Assembly: GCF_030547685.1 (NCBI RefSeq)
Contig: NZ_JAUOQM010000049.1
Location: 124,001 to 188,000 of the forward strand
DNA: 64,000 nucleotides
Direction of reading: 5' to 3'
Source of the DNA: Gilvimarinus sp. 2_MG-2023
GTDB lineage: Bacteria > Pseudomonadota > Gammaproteobacteria > Pseudomonadales > Cellvibrionaceae
How positions within the stretch are numbered: the stretch's first letter is position 1; every line of letters starts with the position of its first letter. This document shows, in pieces, positions 37,549 to 46,841 of the stretch. The notes beneath the pieces are model-generated. The model saw nothing but the letters and a program-made list of their open reading frames with translations. It was not told the DNA's origin and searched no databases. The position numbers and the translations under genes were made by a program.

Positions 37549-37601
37549 CGCTTGCCGAGCTAAGCCCGGCAACGTACTTCCGATTCTAATCTAAGCGGGG
37601 C

Positions 37602-39251
37602 TTAGATTTCGAAATCGTAGTTTACGCTTGCTGCTGGTTCCACATCAGTAGTTTCATCAGCAGGGTCAGACAGGTCAGCTACGCGGGTGTAGGCGTGGTG
37701 AATCAGACCAGCGTAGTTAGCCAGCAAGCCACCATCCAGAGCACCGTTTACGAACTTCTGTACCGAAAAACCGGTAACAGGCAGGCCGCGCAGGTATTCA
37801 CTGTCACCAGGAGTACCTGGGTTAGGATCAACTGCCAAATAACGTGGGTCACCATCGGAATCAGAAGCGAAGCTCAAGCGAGCCCAACCGTTCTCGTAGC
37901 CCAGATCTGGCACACCGTACTGAATACGCTCAGATGGGTACAGAGCAGTACCTTCGCCGAAGCTCAGTACGTTCACTTCTTTACAGATTTCGAACTCTTC
38001 AGAGCTGTCGTCTGCTGGTGGACGTGGAGAGAAGTCCAGGTCGCCAGTCAAAGTGGTGATCGCTTCTTCACGGTCCCAAGCGCTCAGGTCAACGTACTCA
38101 CATGCGTTACCGTCCCACTCAGAGGTGAACGGAGGACGTGGCAGCGTATCATCCCATGGAGTTGCACCGTCATCACCGGTAGCAGCGTCAACAACGTTGT
38201 TTACGTAAACACGCTTAGTGGGCATAGAGATAACCCAGTCGGTGTCGCCGTTTACAAAGCTGTCCAGCATGAAGTCGTTAGATACAGTTTCGTGCATGAA
38301 TACTGCAGATACCGCATCCCAACCGTCGTAGGTTACGTACTGAGTCGCGTCGCTACCATCGATAACTACAGCCAGCTCGTAAGCGTCGCCGAATGATGGG
38401 TCAACAGTACCTGGGTCGGCGTGCTGTGAGGTGTAAGATGCAGAACCGCCGTCAACAAGAGGCTGAGCTTCAGCACCGAATACTTCGTCCAGAGCAACAG
38501 CGCTGTAAGAAGCGTTAGTACCGCCAGCTGGGTTGATGATTACACCGTAACCGTACAGACCACCCAAGGTAGAAGTGCTGCCGCCTTCGTCCAGATCCGC
38601 GTACTGAGCGAAGCCGTCTTGTGCGTCAGCCAGCCACTCACCGGTACCGGTAGTTTCTTCTTCGAAACCGCCAGTTGAAACACGGCCAGAGTCTAACCAA
38701 CGAGCACGCATCGAGTCACAATCGCCTGGCATGCCAGAAGAGTCGTGCTGAATTTCGTCTTGGATGTCGCCGTCGGTGATCACGCCCATTTCGATGATTT
38801 CGATGTAACCTTCACGGGTACGATCGATAGTCTGAGTACCGCCGTCGCCGTCAAATTCGTAATCTACGAAGCTAACGCCGTCAGTGCCTTCGCCATCTTC
38901 GTCAGGACGCTGAATGTAAGGAGCAGTACAAGAGTTGTCACGAGTGATCAACTTAGTGCCGTCGCCGTCTGGAACAATTGCACCGGTCCAAACGTCTTCA
39001 GGAGACAGGTACAAGTTAAAGTCGAGAACCTCAGCAGAGTTTTCAGCTTCAATGAAGCGAACTTTAACTGCTTTGTACTCTTCAGTGGTGTTAACCACGG
39101 TTACGTAAGTGTTTTGACCTTCTTCTACGGTGTAGAAGGGGTAGATCAAGGCTTCACCTAAACCGTCGGAATTTACGTGTACAGCCTGGGCGGTACCCGC
39201 TGCGCCAGCCAGTCCTGCCAGCATTGCCAAAGGTAGAAGTTTTTTCTTCAT
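37602..39251 (-). CDS. Exported acidic protein of unknown function
   Basis: The 549-residue protein has a signal peptide (AAGTAQA end, about residue 23) and a mature chain rich in Asp, Glu, Gly and Ser with few cysteines. No known domain was recognised; repeated short acidic segments suggest calcium binding but no EF-hand or RTX repeat is seen. Codon usage is strongly biased (antisense frames stay open for long stretches), a sign of high expression. It ends at a strong terminator and has a 500-bp upstream region. Its place upstream of the T2SS operon makes it a candidate secreted or surface protein. Confidence 0.8.
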   Translation of the reverse strand: MKKKLLPLAMLAGLAGAAGTAQAVHVNSDGLGEALIYPFYTVEEGQNTYVTVVNTTEEYKAVKVRFIEAENSAEVLDFNLYLSPEDVWTGAIVPDGDGTKLITRDNSCTAPYIQRPDEDGEGTDGVSFVDYEFDGDGGTQTIDRTREGYIEIIEMGVITDGDIQDEIQHDSSGMPGDCDSMRARWLDSGRVSTGGFEEETTGTGEWLADAQDGFAQYADLDEGGSTSTLGGLYGYGVIINPAGGTNASYSAVALDEVFGAEAQPLVDGGSASYTSQHADPGTVDPSFGDAYELAVVIDGSDATQYVTYDGWDAVSAVFMHETVSNDFMLDSFVNGDTDWVISMPTKRVYVNNVVDAATGDDGATPWDDTLPRPPFTSEWDGNACEYVDLSAWDREEAITTLTGDLDFSPRPPADDSSEEFEICKEVNVLSFGEGTALYPSERIQYGVPDLGYENGWARLSFASDSDGDPRYLAVDPNPGTPGDSEYLRGLPVTGFSVQKFVNGALDGGLLANYAGLIHHAYTRVADLSDPADETTDVEPAASVNYDFEI

Positions 39252-39751
39252 TGTCTAGCTCCTAGATTTACAAAGTATCGTATTGTTTTCTGTAAGCGGG
39301 CTGAATATTCAACCCTACAAACTCGATTTACCACCAGCACATGACCGGCCAGATGCTCGACGAACACCCAATCGCGTTCTAAATTAACACACCCTTCCAG
39401 CCTTAACAATAGCCTTGGGGTGCAATTTGAGGCTTAAGCCTAACGACTCACTCCTCGTTCAAAAGTTAGGCATTCATGCTCTAGCGCCAAACGCAAGCCA
39501 CTAAACCACTGAATCCAACTTTACCAGACGCACGCAGTTTACCTGCTGTTTACGCAACTGGGAAGACCTACTGTGAAAAAAATCTCTCAAAGTAAACCCA
39601 AGTCACGCAATCACTTAGCTCACACTTTTAAACCTAATATAAATGTAAGCGAAAAACGTTCCAGAACGTATGCACGCTCGTTAATTGTGCCGCATGACCA
39701 CCCTGCGCTGATGCGCATTTAGTTTTAAATGCCTAATACAGCTGACCCAGG
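39252..39751. other. Upstream region of the exported acidic protein gene
   Basis: No gene is seen. Two inverted repeats stand out: AGGCTTAAGCCT at 39430-39441 (perfect 12-bp palindrome) and ACGTTC-CA-GAACGT at 39656-39669. Either could bind a regulator of the highly expressed minus-strand gene. The rest shows nothing clear; no confident -10/-35 pair was assigned. Confidence 0.45.
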
Positions 39752-40438
39752 CTAACCAGCACCTTCTGCGATCGCCTTACTCAGAGACGCCACCGCCTCC
39801 TTATAACAGCTGGCACCAAATATCTCAGACCCCACCACAAAAGTATCTGCACCAGCGTGAGCCACATCAGCGATATTATGCACCTTTATGCCACCGTCGA
39901 CCTCCAGCCGCACTGGCAACCCACTGCCATCAATTATTTGTCTGGCAGCGCGGATCTTGTCCAGCACATAGGGAATAAACGCTTGACCGCCAAAACCTGG
40001 GTTAACCGACATTAGCAACAGCATATCCAATCTGGGCAACACTTGCTCAACCACCGCCAGTGGCGTACCAGGGTTTAGCACCAAACCGGCCCGACACCCT
40101 AAATCCCGAATTAGAGCCAGCGATCGATCCAAATGACGAGTAGCTTCAGGGTGGATGCTTATAAAGGAAGCACCAGCAGCAGCAAACTGCTCAATTAGAG
40201 CATCCACCGGCTCAACCATTAAGTGCACATCAATGGGTACCGAAACCCCATAGTCATTCAACGCCTGACACACCAGCGGGCCAACAGTCATATTGGGAAC
40301 ATAATGGTTATCCATGACATCTAGATGAATAAGACCCGCCCCGGCAGCCACCACTTCATCACACTCTTGCCCCAATCGGGCGAAGTCGGCGTTTAACACC
40401 GATGCCGCAACAATCATTTCACCAGACCGATAGCTCAT
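39752..40438 (-). CDS. rpe: Ribulose-phosphate 3-epimerase
   Basis: The 228-residue TIM-barrel enzyme interconverts ribulose-5-phosphate and xylulose-5-phosphate in the pentose phosphate pathway. It shows the motif HLDVMDNHYVPNMT, the substrate-loop SVNPGFGGQ and the C-terminal DGGI phosphate-binding residues. Start: ATG at 40438 follows GGGGTG; an ATG at 40417, at the usual Rpe N-terminus, is also possible. In many relatives rpe sits next to the trp genes; here it is separate. Confidence 0.94.
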   Translation of the reverse strand: MSYRSGEMIVAASVLNADFARLGQECDEVVAAGAGLIHLDVMDNHYVPNMTVGPLVCQALNDYGVSVPIDVHLMVEPVDALIEQFAAAGASFISIHPEATRHLDRSLALIRDLGCRAGLVLNPGTPLAVVEQVLPRLDMLLLMSVNPGFGGQAFIPYVLDKIRAARQIIDGSGLPVRLEVDGGIKVHNIADVAHAGADTFVVGSEIFGASCYKEAVASLSKAIAEGAG

Positions 40439-40565
40439 GCACACCCCTTTATAATTTTACCAACAACGTCACCCCAGCACTAAGCTGGCAACATTTTACC
40501 TCAACGGCAAGTCACAGCTTGCCCAAAGTTGCCACAAAACGTCAACCACGAAGCTAGCGCCGACG

Positions 40566-41040
40566 TCAGCGCAAAAATGGCGATTCTATATAGTAAAAAC
40601 TCAAATAGCCAACAGGCCACATCAAACCAAAGCACAGCAGCGCCCACCACAATGCCACATATAGGCTACTGACATCATTATGTGCCTGCGCACCCAGTCG
40701 GTAGCCCGAAAAAACACAAAGAAGTGAAACCGATAGAGTAAGAGTAGGCCCCCATTTGTGCCACAAAACCGGACACACCACCCCGAGCAGGGTGAAAGGA
40801 GGCGTCATACCAGGCAAATAAATACCCCCCACGAACATCAAACCACGCGTAAAACGCGGCAAATAGCAGCATTAATAGGGCCACCGCACCATGCCTTCCC
40901 GCTACCGCATGGCGATACCAATAAGCAAGCATACCCAACAAGAGTTGATCCGCTCACCCCAACAGCGTCCAGTAGGATAGGGGCTGTATTTCCCCGCGCC
41001 CCTCCCACAACCACGCTCGCAACGCAAGCGCCAAATAGTG
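40566..41040 (-). pseudogene. Decayed acyltransferase-3 (OafA-like membrane acyltransferase) remnant
   Basis: Reading downstream on the minus strand, fragments of one membrane protein appear in two frames. One frame has a LALALRAW segment, then a TGA at 40954-40956, then ADQLLLGMLAYW and GAYSYSI, the latter like the conserved SYSIYLLH motif. The frame then changes between about 40690 and 40760 to a second frame ending in YYIESPFLR, like the usual IERPFL end. The N-terminal half is missing. So at least one nonsense change and one frameshift have occurred. Such enzymes acetylate surface sugars. The rest of 40445-41411 shows no intact gene. Confidence 0.65.
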
Positions 41041-41411
41041 CACCCCTGCTGAAGATCTCAATCGATGATTCCTTTTTCGGTAATATGCAGGCTCGGCGAC
41101 CAATGCGGCTCCCGCTGACAAGGCAGGACTTTGAATGAAGCTTACCTGCAAACATGACACGGCCGCACCCCATAATAAAGATGCGCACGGTTACCTGAAA
41201 CTATTATTAAAAGCTAACAGCTGCCCAGATTCACAATCAAAGCTAAAGGCCGTCCACGAACGGCAAGTACCGGCATTGCATTGGCCGATCGCTCAGACCA
41301 CCAGTAGACAAGTGGCATCTATTCACATCAAGACTAACCCACCACCTAGCACCTGAATCCAAGGGATAAGTCGCCCCCCCCCTACAAAGACGTTTCATAT
41401 ATCAAATTCTA

Positions 41412-42211
41412 TTACGAATAACTGGAATTCTCATTGAGAGCTGGGCGCTCTTTAAACAAAGTGAGGTGCTTTTCTCCGGACTTTTCCGCTTCGGGTCGGC
41501 CATTGGAGTAATAATACAATGCCAATGATTTTCGAAATCTATCCTCCGGGCAATTAAGCTCGATCGGCTGACCGTGGTAGGTAAAATCTGTGGTTCCAAA
41601 TATAACGGCCCGATTGAATACGGGAAGCACTCGTTTCGGCTGCGCCGCCAAGTTTTCATCCCAGAGCTCCAAGTGGCCACCATAGCTTTCACACCAGTCT
41701 TTATTAAGAAATAAAATCAGGTTGATGCGCCGGTCCAGACCATTGCGTAGGTGAATGTTGAAATCTGCATGCAGGTCCAGCTTGCCGCCCGGTAACGTAC
41801 TGTGAAATCCACCGCCGGTAAACTCCATATCAGCGATCAGCCCACTGATTCCCGTTAGCTTTTCCAGCCAGAGCAGAAACGTTTGCGAATTTAATGCGTA
41901 GAGAAAATGTCGAGTAAAGAAAGGGATATGCCGATCGTCATTGGTGGCATTTTTCAGCCACTCATTACCGCGCCGAAATTCCTGCCACTTTTTTTGCTCT
42001 TGTACGTCTGGGAATTCTTCATTGAGGCACTCAACGATGTCGGAATCAAAAAATTATCCAGCACAATATGGCGAAAAGGCTTGGCCCGGACATACTGCTG
42101 ATGCCAACTGTCTAAATGATTTTGCATTTTCTCCAAAGGTAGAAAACGATCCTTTTGCATAATATCGAGCGCTAAGCGCTGTTTACGATCCAGCAATTTT
42201 ATACGTTTCAT
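41412..42211 (-). pseudogene. 2OG-Fe(II) oxygenase gene broken by a single-base frameshift
   Basis: The first frame (from ATG at 42211, with AGGAAA upstream) reads RHIVLDNF, a common N-terminal motif of prolyl 4-hydroxylase-like oxygenases. A run of six A residues on the plus strand (42048-42053) then breaks the frame. Adding one base would give DNFFDSDIVEC and about 266 residues in all, continuing to the iron site HAD (LHADFN) and the distal YHGQPIE...RKSLALY motif. As read, the gene is split into two overlapping frames. It could be a real mutation, slippage-controlled expression, or a sequencing error. Confidence 0.75.
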
Positions 42212-42317
42212 ACTGATATTTCCTTTTGGCCAGCACTGACCGATGCGACGCAGACGTGTCACAGTCCCTACAGTAGGCTTAGTATGCCGATTAATTTGTG
42301 ATTAGCGCGAAAGACTC

Positions 42318-42998
42318 TCATAATTCTCTGTGATTTTCAATTTCTTCAAGTCGACTGGGCGTGCCCACATCACTCCAATGCCCAGTATACAGTTCGGCAC
42401 CCAACTGCCGATCTGTCAGCGCGCTGCGAAACACCTCGGCCAGCCCAAATACTGAGCGGGCCTGAGGGTAGTCAGTGATGAGTGCGGGGCGTAAAACGCT
42501 GATGCCCGCGAAGGTATAGCCTGGTGAGCCGCCTGTCATTATGGCCAACTTTCCGTCTATTAGATCAAAGTCACCCCGCGGCTTAAACTCTGGGTTGGGC
42601 ACCAACACTAAATGACCTAACTCACTCGCCGGCAAGCCACGCCGGGTAAGCGTTGCAAAATCAAACTGGGTAAACACATCGGCATTCACCAACAAGAAGG
42701 GCTCGTCACCCAACCAGTGAGCGGCGTAACGAATGGCACCGCCGGTCTCCAGGGGCTCGGATTCTTCTGAATAGGTGATCTGCAGCCCCCAGCGGCTGCC
42801 ATCGCCCAGTGCTTGGCGGATTTTATCGCCCAAGTAGGAAATATTGATTAGCACTTCGCTTATTCGCGCATCGGCAAGCCGCTCCAGATGCCACTCAATC
42901 AGCGGTTTGCCGCGCACCGGAATCAACGGCTTGGGAAGTGTGTCGGTTAACGGTCGCATGCGCTTGCCGAGGCCCGCTGCGAGAATCATAGCTTTCAT
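42318..42998 (-). CDS. murU: N-acetylmuramate alpha-1-phosphate uridylyltransferase
   Basis: The 226-residue nucleotidyltransferase converts MurNAc-1-phosphate and UTP to UDP-MurNAc, feeding recycled cell-wall sugar back to peptidoglycan. The signature LAAGLGKRMRPLTDTLPKP is at the N-terminus, with the active-site NADVF segment. It starts in an ATGA overlap with amgK. The pair is the Pseudomonas-type recycling shortcut that gives intrinsic fosfomycin tolerance in Pseudomonas putida (known from family work, not tested here). Confidence 0.92.
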   Translation of the reverse strand: MKAMILAAGLGKRMRPLTDTLPKPLIPVRGKPLIEWHLERLADARISEVLINISYLGDKIRQALGDGSRWGLQITYSEESEPLETGGAIRYAAHWLGDEPFLLVNADVFTQFDFATLTRRGLPASELGHLVLVPNPEFKPRGDFDLIDGKLAIMTGGSPGYTFAGISVLRPALITDYPQARSVFGLAEVFRSALTDRQLGAELYTGHWSDVGTPSRLEEIENHREL

Positions 42999-44059
42999 TG
43001 GACTGGCCCTTGCACCGAGGTAAACGGGTTGTTGTCATCCGCCGGCTGATACCACGACTGCTGGCGGCAGATGGGCATTAAATCTTGCTCAAACCATTGC
43101 TGAATTGAGGCAAATTCGGGGTATTGGGCCAATATTTGACGAACATAGCTCAATACACGCGGCAAATCGGCCAAGTAGCCCGACTTAGCGTCGCGCAGAT
43201 GCAGCCGGGCAAAAATGCCCAGCACTTTGATATGACGCTGCAGCCCCATCCAATCAAACGCTTGTATAAAAGCCTCGTTGGAAATGGGCTTTAGCAGCCC
43301 TAAGCTCTCTGCCTGCTTTTTATAGTTGAGCGCCCAGGTGGTGACTTGCGCCTGAGGCAAAACCAGATAACAATCTTTGAGCAGTGACACTAGATCATAG
43401 GTGAGCGGGCCCACCACGGCGTCCTGAAAGTCGATAACGGCAATCTCGCGATCGGTCAACAATAGGTTGCGCGAATGATAATCGCGATGCATAAACACTT
43501 GCGGTTGCCGGAGGGCACTCTGAGCGAGGGCCGCATCCAAACGATCAAGCTTTTGGGCTATTGCTTCATTAATATGCACCCCGAGCAACTGCTCGACGAA
43601 CCAATGGCGGAAAATACCCAGCTCACGCACGATAAACGCGGCATCGAATATAGGCAGATAAACGCTATTGGTTGGCAATTGTGCCATTTGGCTCAGTGCG
43701 TCAAGCGCGCGCGGATACCAGCTGGCGGCACCGGCCTGCCCCACTGCCCCGGCCAGCAGTTGCCGGCCTAAATTTTCCACCAACAAAAAGCCGTTGTCCT
43801 CATCCACATGATAAATAGCCGGTACCCGTACTCCACCAGCCGAAAGGCATTGGGCTATGGAGACAAATTGCCGCGTATCCTCACTGCAGGGCGGGGCATC
43901 TACCGCCAGCCAATCAGGATTTTCCGCCAGTGTGTAGTAACGCCGTCCACCAGCATCGCCTCCGCATGGTGATAAATGAGGTCGGTCCCCCAAGGTGGCC
44001 GCCAGCCATTGCTGGAGAGCTTGCTTTCGCGCGGCCGGATCAATACTGCGTGCAACCAA
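42995..44059 (-). CDS. amgK: N-acetylmuramate/N-acetylglucosamine kinase
   Basis: The 354-residue sugar kinase of the aminoglycoside phosphotransferase fold phosphorylates the anomeric position of MurNAc or GlcNAc. It shows HRDYHSRNLL (catalytic loop) and IDFQDAVVGP (metal-binding). It is coupled to murU by a 4-bp overlap. It is divergent from lptD, an arrangement also seen in Pseudomonas. Confidence 0.93.
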   Translation of the reverse strand: MVARSIDPAARKQALQQWLAATLGDRPHLSPCGGDAGGRRYYTLAENPDWLAVDAPPCSEDTRQFVSIAQCLSAGGVRVPAIYHVDEDNGFLLVENLGRQLLAGAVGQAGAASWYPRALDALSQMAQLPTNSVYLPIFDAAFIVRELGIFRHWFVEQLLGVHINEAIAQKLDRLDAALAQSALRQPQVFMHRDYHSRNLLLTDREIAVIDFQDAVVGPLTYDLVSLLKDCYLVLPQAQVTTWALNYKKQAESLGLLKPISNEAFIQAFDWMGLQRHIKVLGIFARLHLRDAKSGYLADLPRVLSYVRQILAQYPEFASIQQWFEQDLMPICRQQSWYQPADDNNPFTSVQGPVQ

Positions 44060-44291
44060 AATATTGTTATCCTGTATGGCTTACTAAACGCCCAGTGCTT
44101 TACGGCTATTCTACCTTTAACCACCGAGGCACTGGCAAGTAGTGCATAACGATTCGTAAGGTCTGAGGCCTCTGCGAAAGCACACTTTGTGATGCCATTG
44201 GGCATCAGCGCGGTAAATGCCCGTTATAATTGGTCTAGCGCCCCCTTTATGCAGTAGAATTGCCGGCACATTGAGAGGCCGAGAACCACGA

Positions 44292-46829
44292 ATGACCGCT
44301 TACCGCCGACACCACCGAAAGCTCCTGCCCTGTCTGGCGGCATGTGGCGCATTAACCTCGCCTCTCATTATTGCTCAAACCGAACCAGCGTCGGGCCAAG
44401 AGTTGGACTGGGTGGATGCCGACCAGCTAACCGAAAGCCAACAAAAACAATTGCCAGCAGGCTGCTGCGGCGCCTTTATCGACCCCTATACGGCACCTGC
44501 CGACGCCCTGCCCGTTGAGCAAACCCCCATTTCCGCCACTGCCCAAAGCATTCAAGCCGATGGCAATCGTGCTTTTGAGCTACATGGCGGTGTACGCCTT
44601 GAGCAGGGCCCGCGCCTACTGGAAACCGAGAGCGCCACCCTGGACCAGGTAAGTGGCGAGATTGTATTGGATGGCAATGTCACTTTGCGTGAGACCGGAT
44701 TGCTGATTCGCGCCGACAATGCGCAAATGTCCACTACCAATGAAGATGCCAGTGTCGATAATGCCCGCTTTGTTCTGCACGAAAGTCGATTGAACGGCAG
44801 CGCGGGCCACCTGCAGAAATTTGGCGACCGGTTATTAAGGATGCGCCACGGTGATTTCACCACCTGCGAGCCCGACAACGCCTTTTGGCGCCTGAAAGCC
44901 AAAGAATTAACTCTGTATTCGGATAAAAACTACGGCGTGGCCAAAAATGCCCGTCTAGAAGTGGCTGATATCCCGGTGCTTTATATTCCTTATTTGGCAT
45001 TCCCGATTGGAGATGAACGACAATCGGGTCTGTTATTCCCCTCGTTTAGTCAAAGTACCAACAACGGGGTGGAATACGCCCAGCCCTTTTACTGGAATAT
45101 TGCCCCGCAACTGGACGCTACGCTGACGCCCAGTTATATGGAAAAACACGGCACACTGCTGGACATCAATGTTCGACATTTATCGAGCTTTTTTAGCAGT
45201 GAGCTCAACGCCAGCTATTTACCCGATGACAGGGGCGGCTATGATCAACAATCAGACAGCGCCATTGCCAGCGGCGAGTTAACCGAGGAGGAGGCCTACC
45301 CTCACCGAGGCGAGGATCGCTGGCTACTGCAACTGAACCAGACCGGCGGGGCTCAATCGCGATTAAAAACAGTGATTGATTATACCGACGTGAGCGATGT
45401 GGATTACTTGCGCGACATTACCAGCGGCGAAACTGACTTGGAGTACGCGGCCAGTATTCGCAAATTTGGCCAGGTCAGCTACACCGGTGATCACTGGAAC
45501 TTGGGCATAAGCGCCAATGAAGTGCGCTACCTAAATGAAAGCGCCCAACAACCCTATAAAGAGCTGCCCCACGCGTTTGCCCGCGGACAGTATTCACTCA
45601 GCGACTTGCAACTAAGCATCGATAGTCATTACTCGAAATTTGATTTAATCAGCTATTATCAGCGCCCCAGCCATGAATTAGTGGTGGGTGAAAGACTGCA
45701 TACGGCGGTGAATTTAGCGTGGCCCACGCGCTGGCAGTGGGGCTATGCAACTCCCACCGTAGGTGTACGCGACCTGCGCTATCAGCTGGAACAGGCGCCG
45801 ATTATAAACACTGACAGTACCCCTGACCCCACGATAAACAATCGCAGTCCGCAGTTGAACGCCCCGCAGGCGAGCCTCGACTTGGGTATGTTCTTTGAGC
45901 GCTGGACACAATGGGGCGATACACCGCTGATTCAAACCCTAGAGCCACGCTTGTTTTACCTGTACAGCGAGTATGTCGATCACCAGGCGCTGTACAACCC
46001 TTTAAACGACAGTAACCAGGCACTTGATTTCGATACTCGTCTGTTTCAAATGGACTACAATCAGCTGTTTCGCAGCACCCGCTTCAATGGCTTAGACCGC
46101 CTAGACGATGCCAATCAGCTCAGCGTAGGCCTTACCACTCGCTTTATATCCGCCCGTACCGGCGAAGAGCATTTAGCGCTTAGTTTGGGGCAGATTTATC
46201 GGTTTGAAACACCTAAAGTTGTGCTCGACCCCAGCGCACCTAGTGAAGCCTACAGCTACCGCCAATCGGAATATGTGGGGCGAATCAGTGCGCGAGCCTC
46301 AGAACATTTTCGCCTCAGCTCCGATGTGGTTTACGACCATCGAAACAACGCCCTGACCAGTGCCAGTGCCTCGGTGGAGTACAGCGATGATAGCCAGCGC
46401 TTAGTGAATCTAACCTACCGCTACCAACGCCAGACGACCGATTTGGCACTGAGCGCAGACCCAGACACCGACATCGTTTACAATCAGCGCTTGAACCAGC
46501 TGGATGTCGGCGCTTTTATACCGCTCGATGGCAACTGGAGCCTGATTGGCCGCAGCCACTACGATTTTAATTTTGACTTGGAACTCGACACCTTTGCCGG
46601 GTTCGAATACAACGACTGCTGTTACCGCGTGCGTTTGTTATGGCGCGAATGGCTTAATTTCGATTACAACAGCGGCTATGATCTGGAAAGCGCCAACAGC
46701 GACGATTACGATCGTGGCTTTTTTATTGATTTACAGTTAAAAGGGCTGGCCAGCATCAGTGACCGGGTCGGGAATTTATTACGCAAAACCATTCCCGGCT
46801 ATGCCGAACGTGAAGACAACCTCCAATAA
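44292..46829 (+). CDS. lptD: LPS-assembly protein LptD
   Basis: The 845-residue outer-membrane protein inserts lipopolysaccharide into the outer leaflet with LptE. It has an N-terminal signal peptide (about 1-30), an OstA-like periplasmic jellyroll (about 65-230) and the C-terminal barrel. Conserved cysteines are visible: CC near residue 57, one near 195, and CC near 775, which form the inter-domain disulfides in this family. The ATG at 44292 was chosen as the signal peptide start. The gene leads the lptD-surA-pdxA-rsmA-apaG-apaH operon. Confidence 0.95.
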   Translation: MTAYRRHHRKLLPCLAACGALTSPLIIAQTEPASGQELDWVDADQLTESQQKQLPAGCCGAFIDPYTAPADALPVEQTPISATAQSIQADGNRAFELHGGVRLEQGPRLLETESATLDQVSGEIVLDGNVTLRETGLLIRADNAQMSTTNEDASVDNARFVLHESRLNGSAGHLQKFGDRLLRMRHGDFTTCEPDNAFWRLKAKELTLYSDKNYGVAKNARLEVADIPVLYIPYLAFPIGDERQSGLLFPSFSQSTNNGVEYAQPFYWNIAPQLDATLTPSYMEKHGTLLDINVRHLSSFFSSELNASYLPDDRGGYDQQSDSAIASGELTEEEAYPHRGEDRWLLQLNQTGGAQSRLKTVIDYTDVSDVDYLRDITSGETDLEYAASIRKFGQVSYTGDHWNLGISANEVRYLNESAQQPYKELPHAFARGQYSLSDLQLSIDSHYSKFDLISYYQRPSHELVVGERLHTAVNLAWPTRWQWGYATPTVGVRDLRYQLEQAPIINTDSTPDPTINNRSPQLNAPQASLDLGMFFERWTQWGDTPLIQTLEPRLFYLYSEYVDHQALYNPLNDSNQALDFDTRLFQMDYNQLFRSTRFNGLDRLDDANQLSVGLTTRFISARTGEEHLALSLGQIYRFETPKVVLDPSAPSEAYSYRQSEYVGRISARASEHFRLSSDVVYDHRNNALTSASASVEYSDDSQRLVNLTYRYQRQTTDLALSADPDTDIVYNQRLNQLDVGAFIPLDGNWSLIGRSHYDFNFDLELDTFAGFEYNDCCYRVRLLWREWLNFDYNSGYDLESANSDDYDRGFFIDLQLKGLASISDRVGNLLRKTIPGYAEREDNLQ

Positions 46830-46841
46830 TCAGTGACTTAT

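Larger units (their letters stand above)
37000..37601. other. Intergenic region with heptamer array and terminator
   Basis: This 602-bp gap between two minus-strand exported-protein genes has no supported gene. It holds nine copies of AATGCGG (37317-37379) and a bidirectional terminator (37517-37548), listed separately. The 300 bp next to the 36998 start are AT-rich and should contain its promoter, but no clear boxes could be assigned. Confidence 0.6.

Noticed and set aside
37318-37563. An 81-residue frame beginning with MRNAECG repeats
   Set aside because: It is created by the AATGCGG array, has no ribosome site, and the non-repeat part shows no recognisable protein features.
37695-38396. 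A 233-residue frame antisense to the exported acidic protein
   Set aside because: It is a shadow caused by strong codon bias in the real gene, which has a signal peptide, a terminator and coherent composition.
40838-41188. A 116-residue minus-strand frame over the acyltransferase remnant
   Set aside because: The acyltransferase-like segments are in the other two frames; this one is glycine/cysteine-rich noise.
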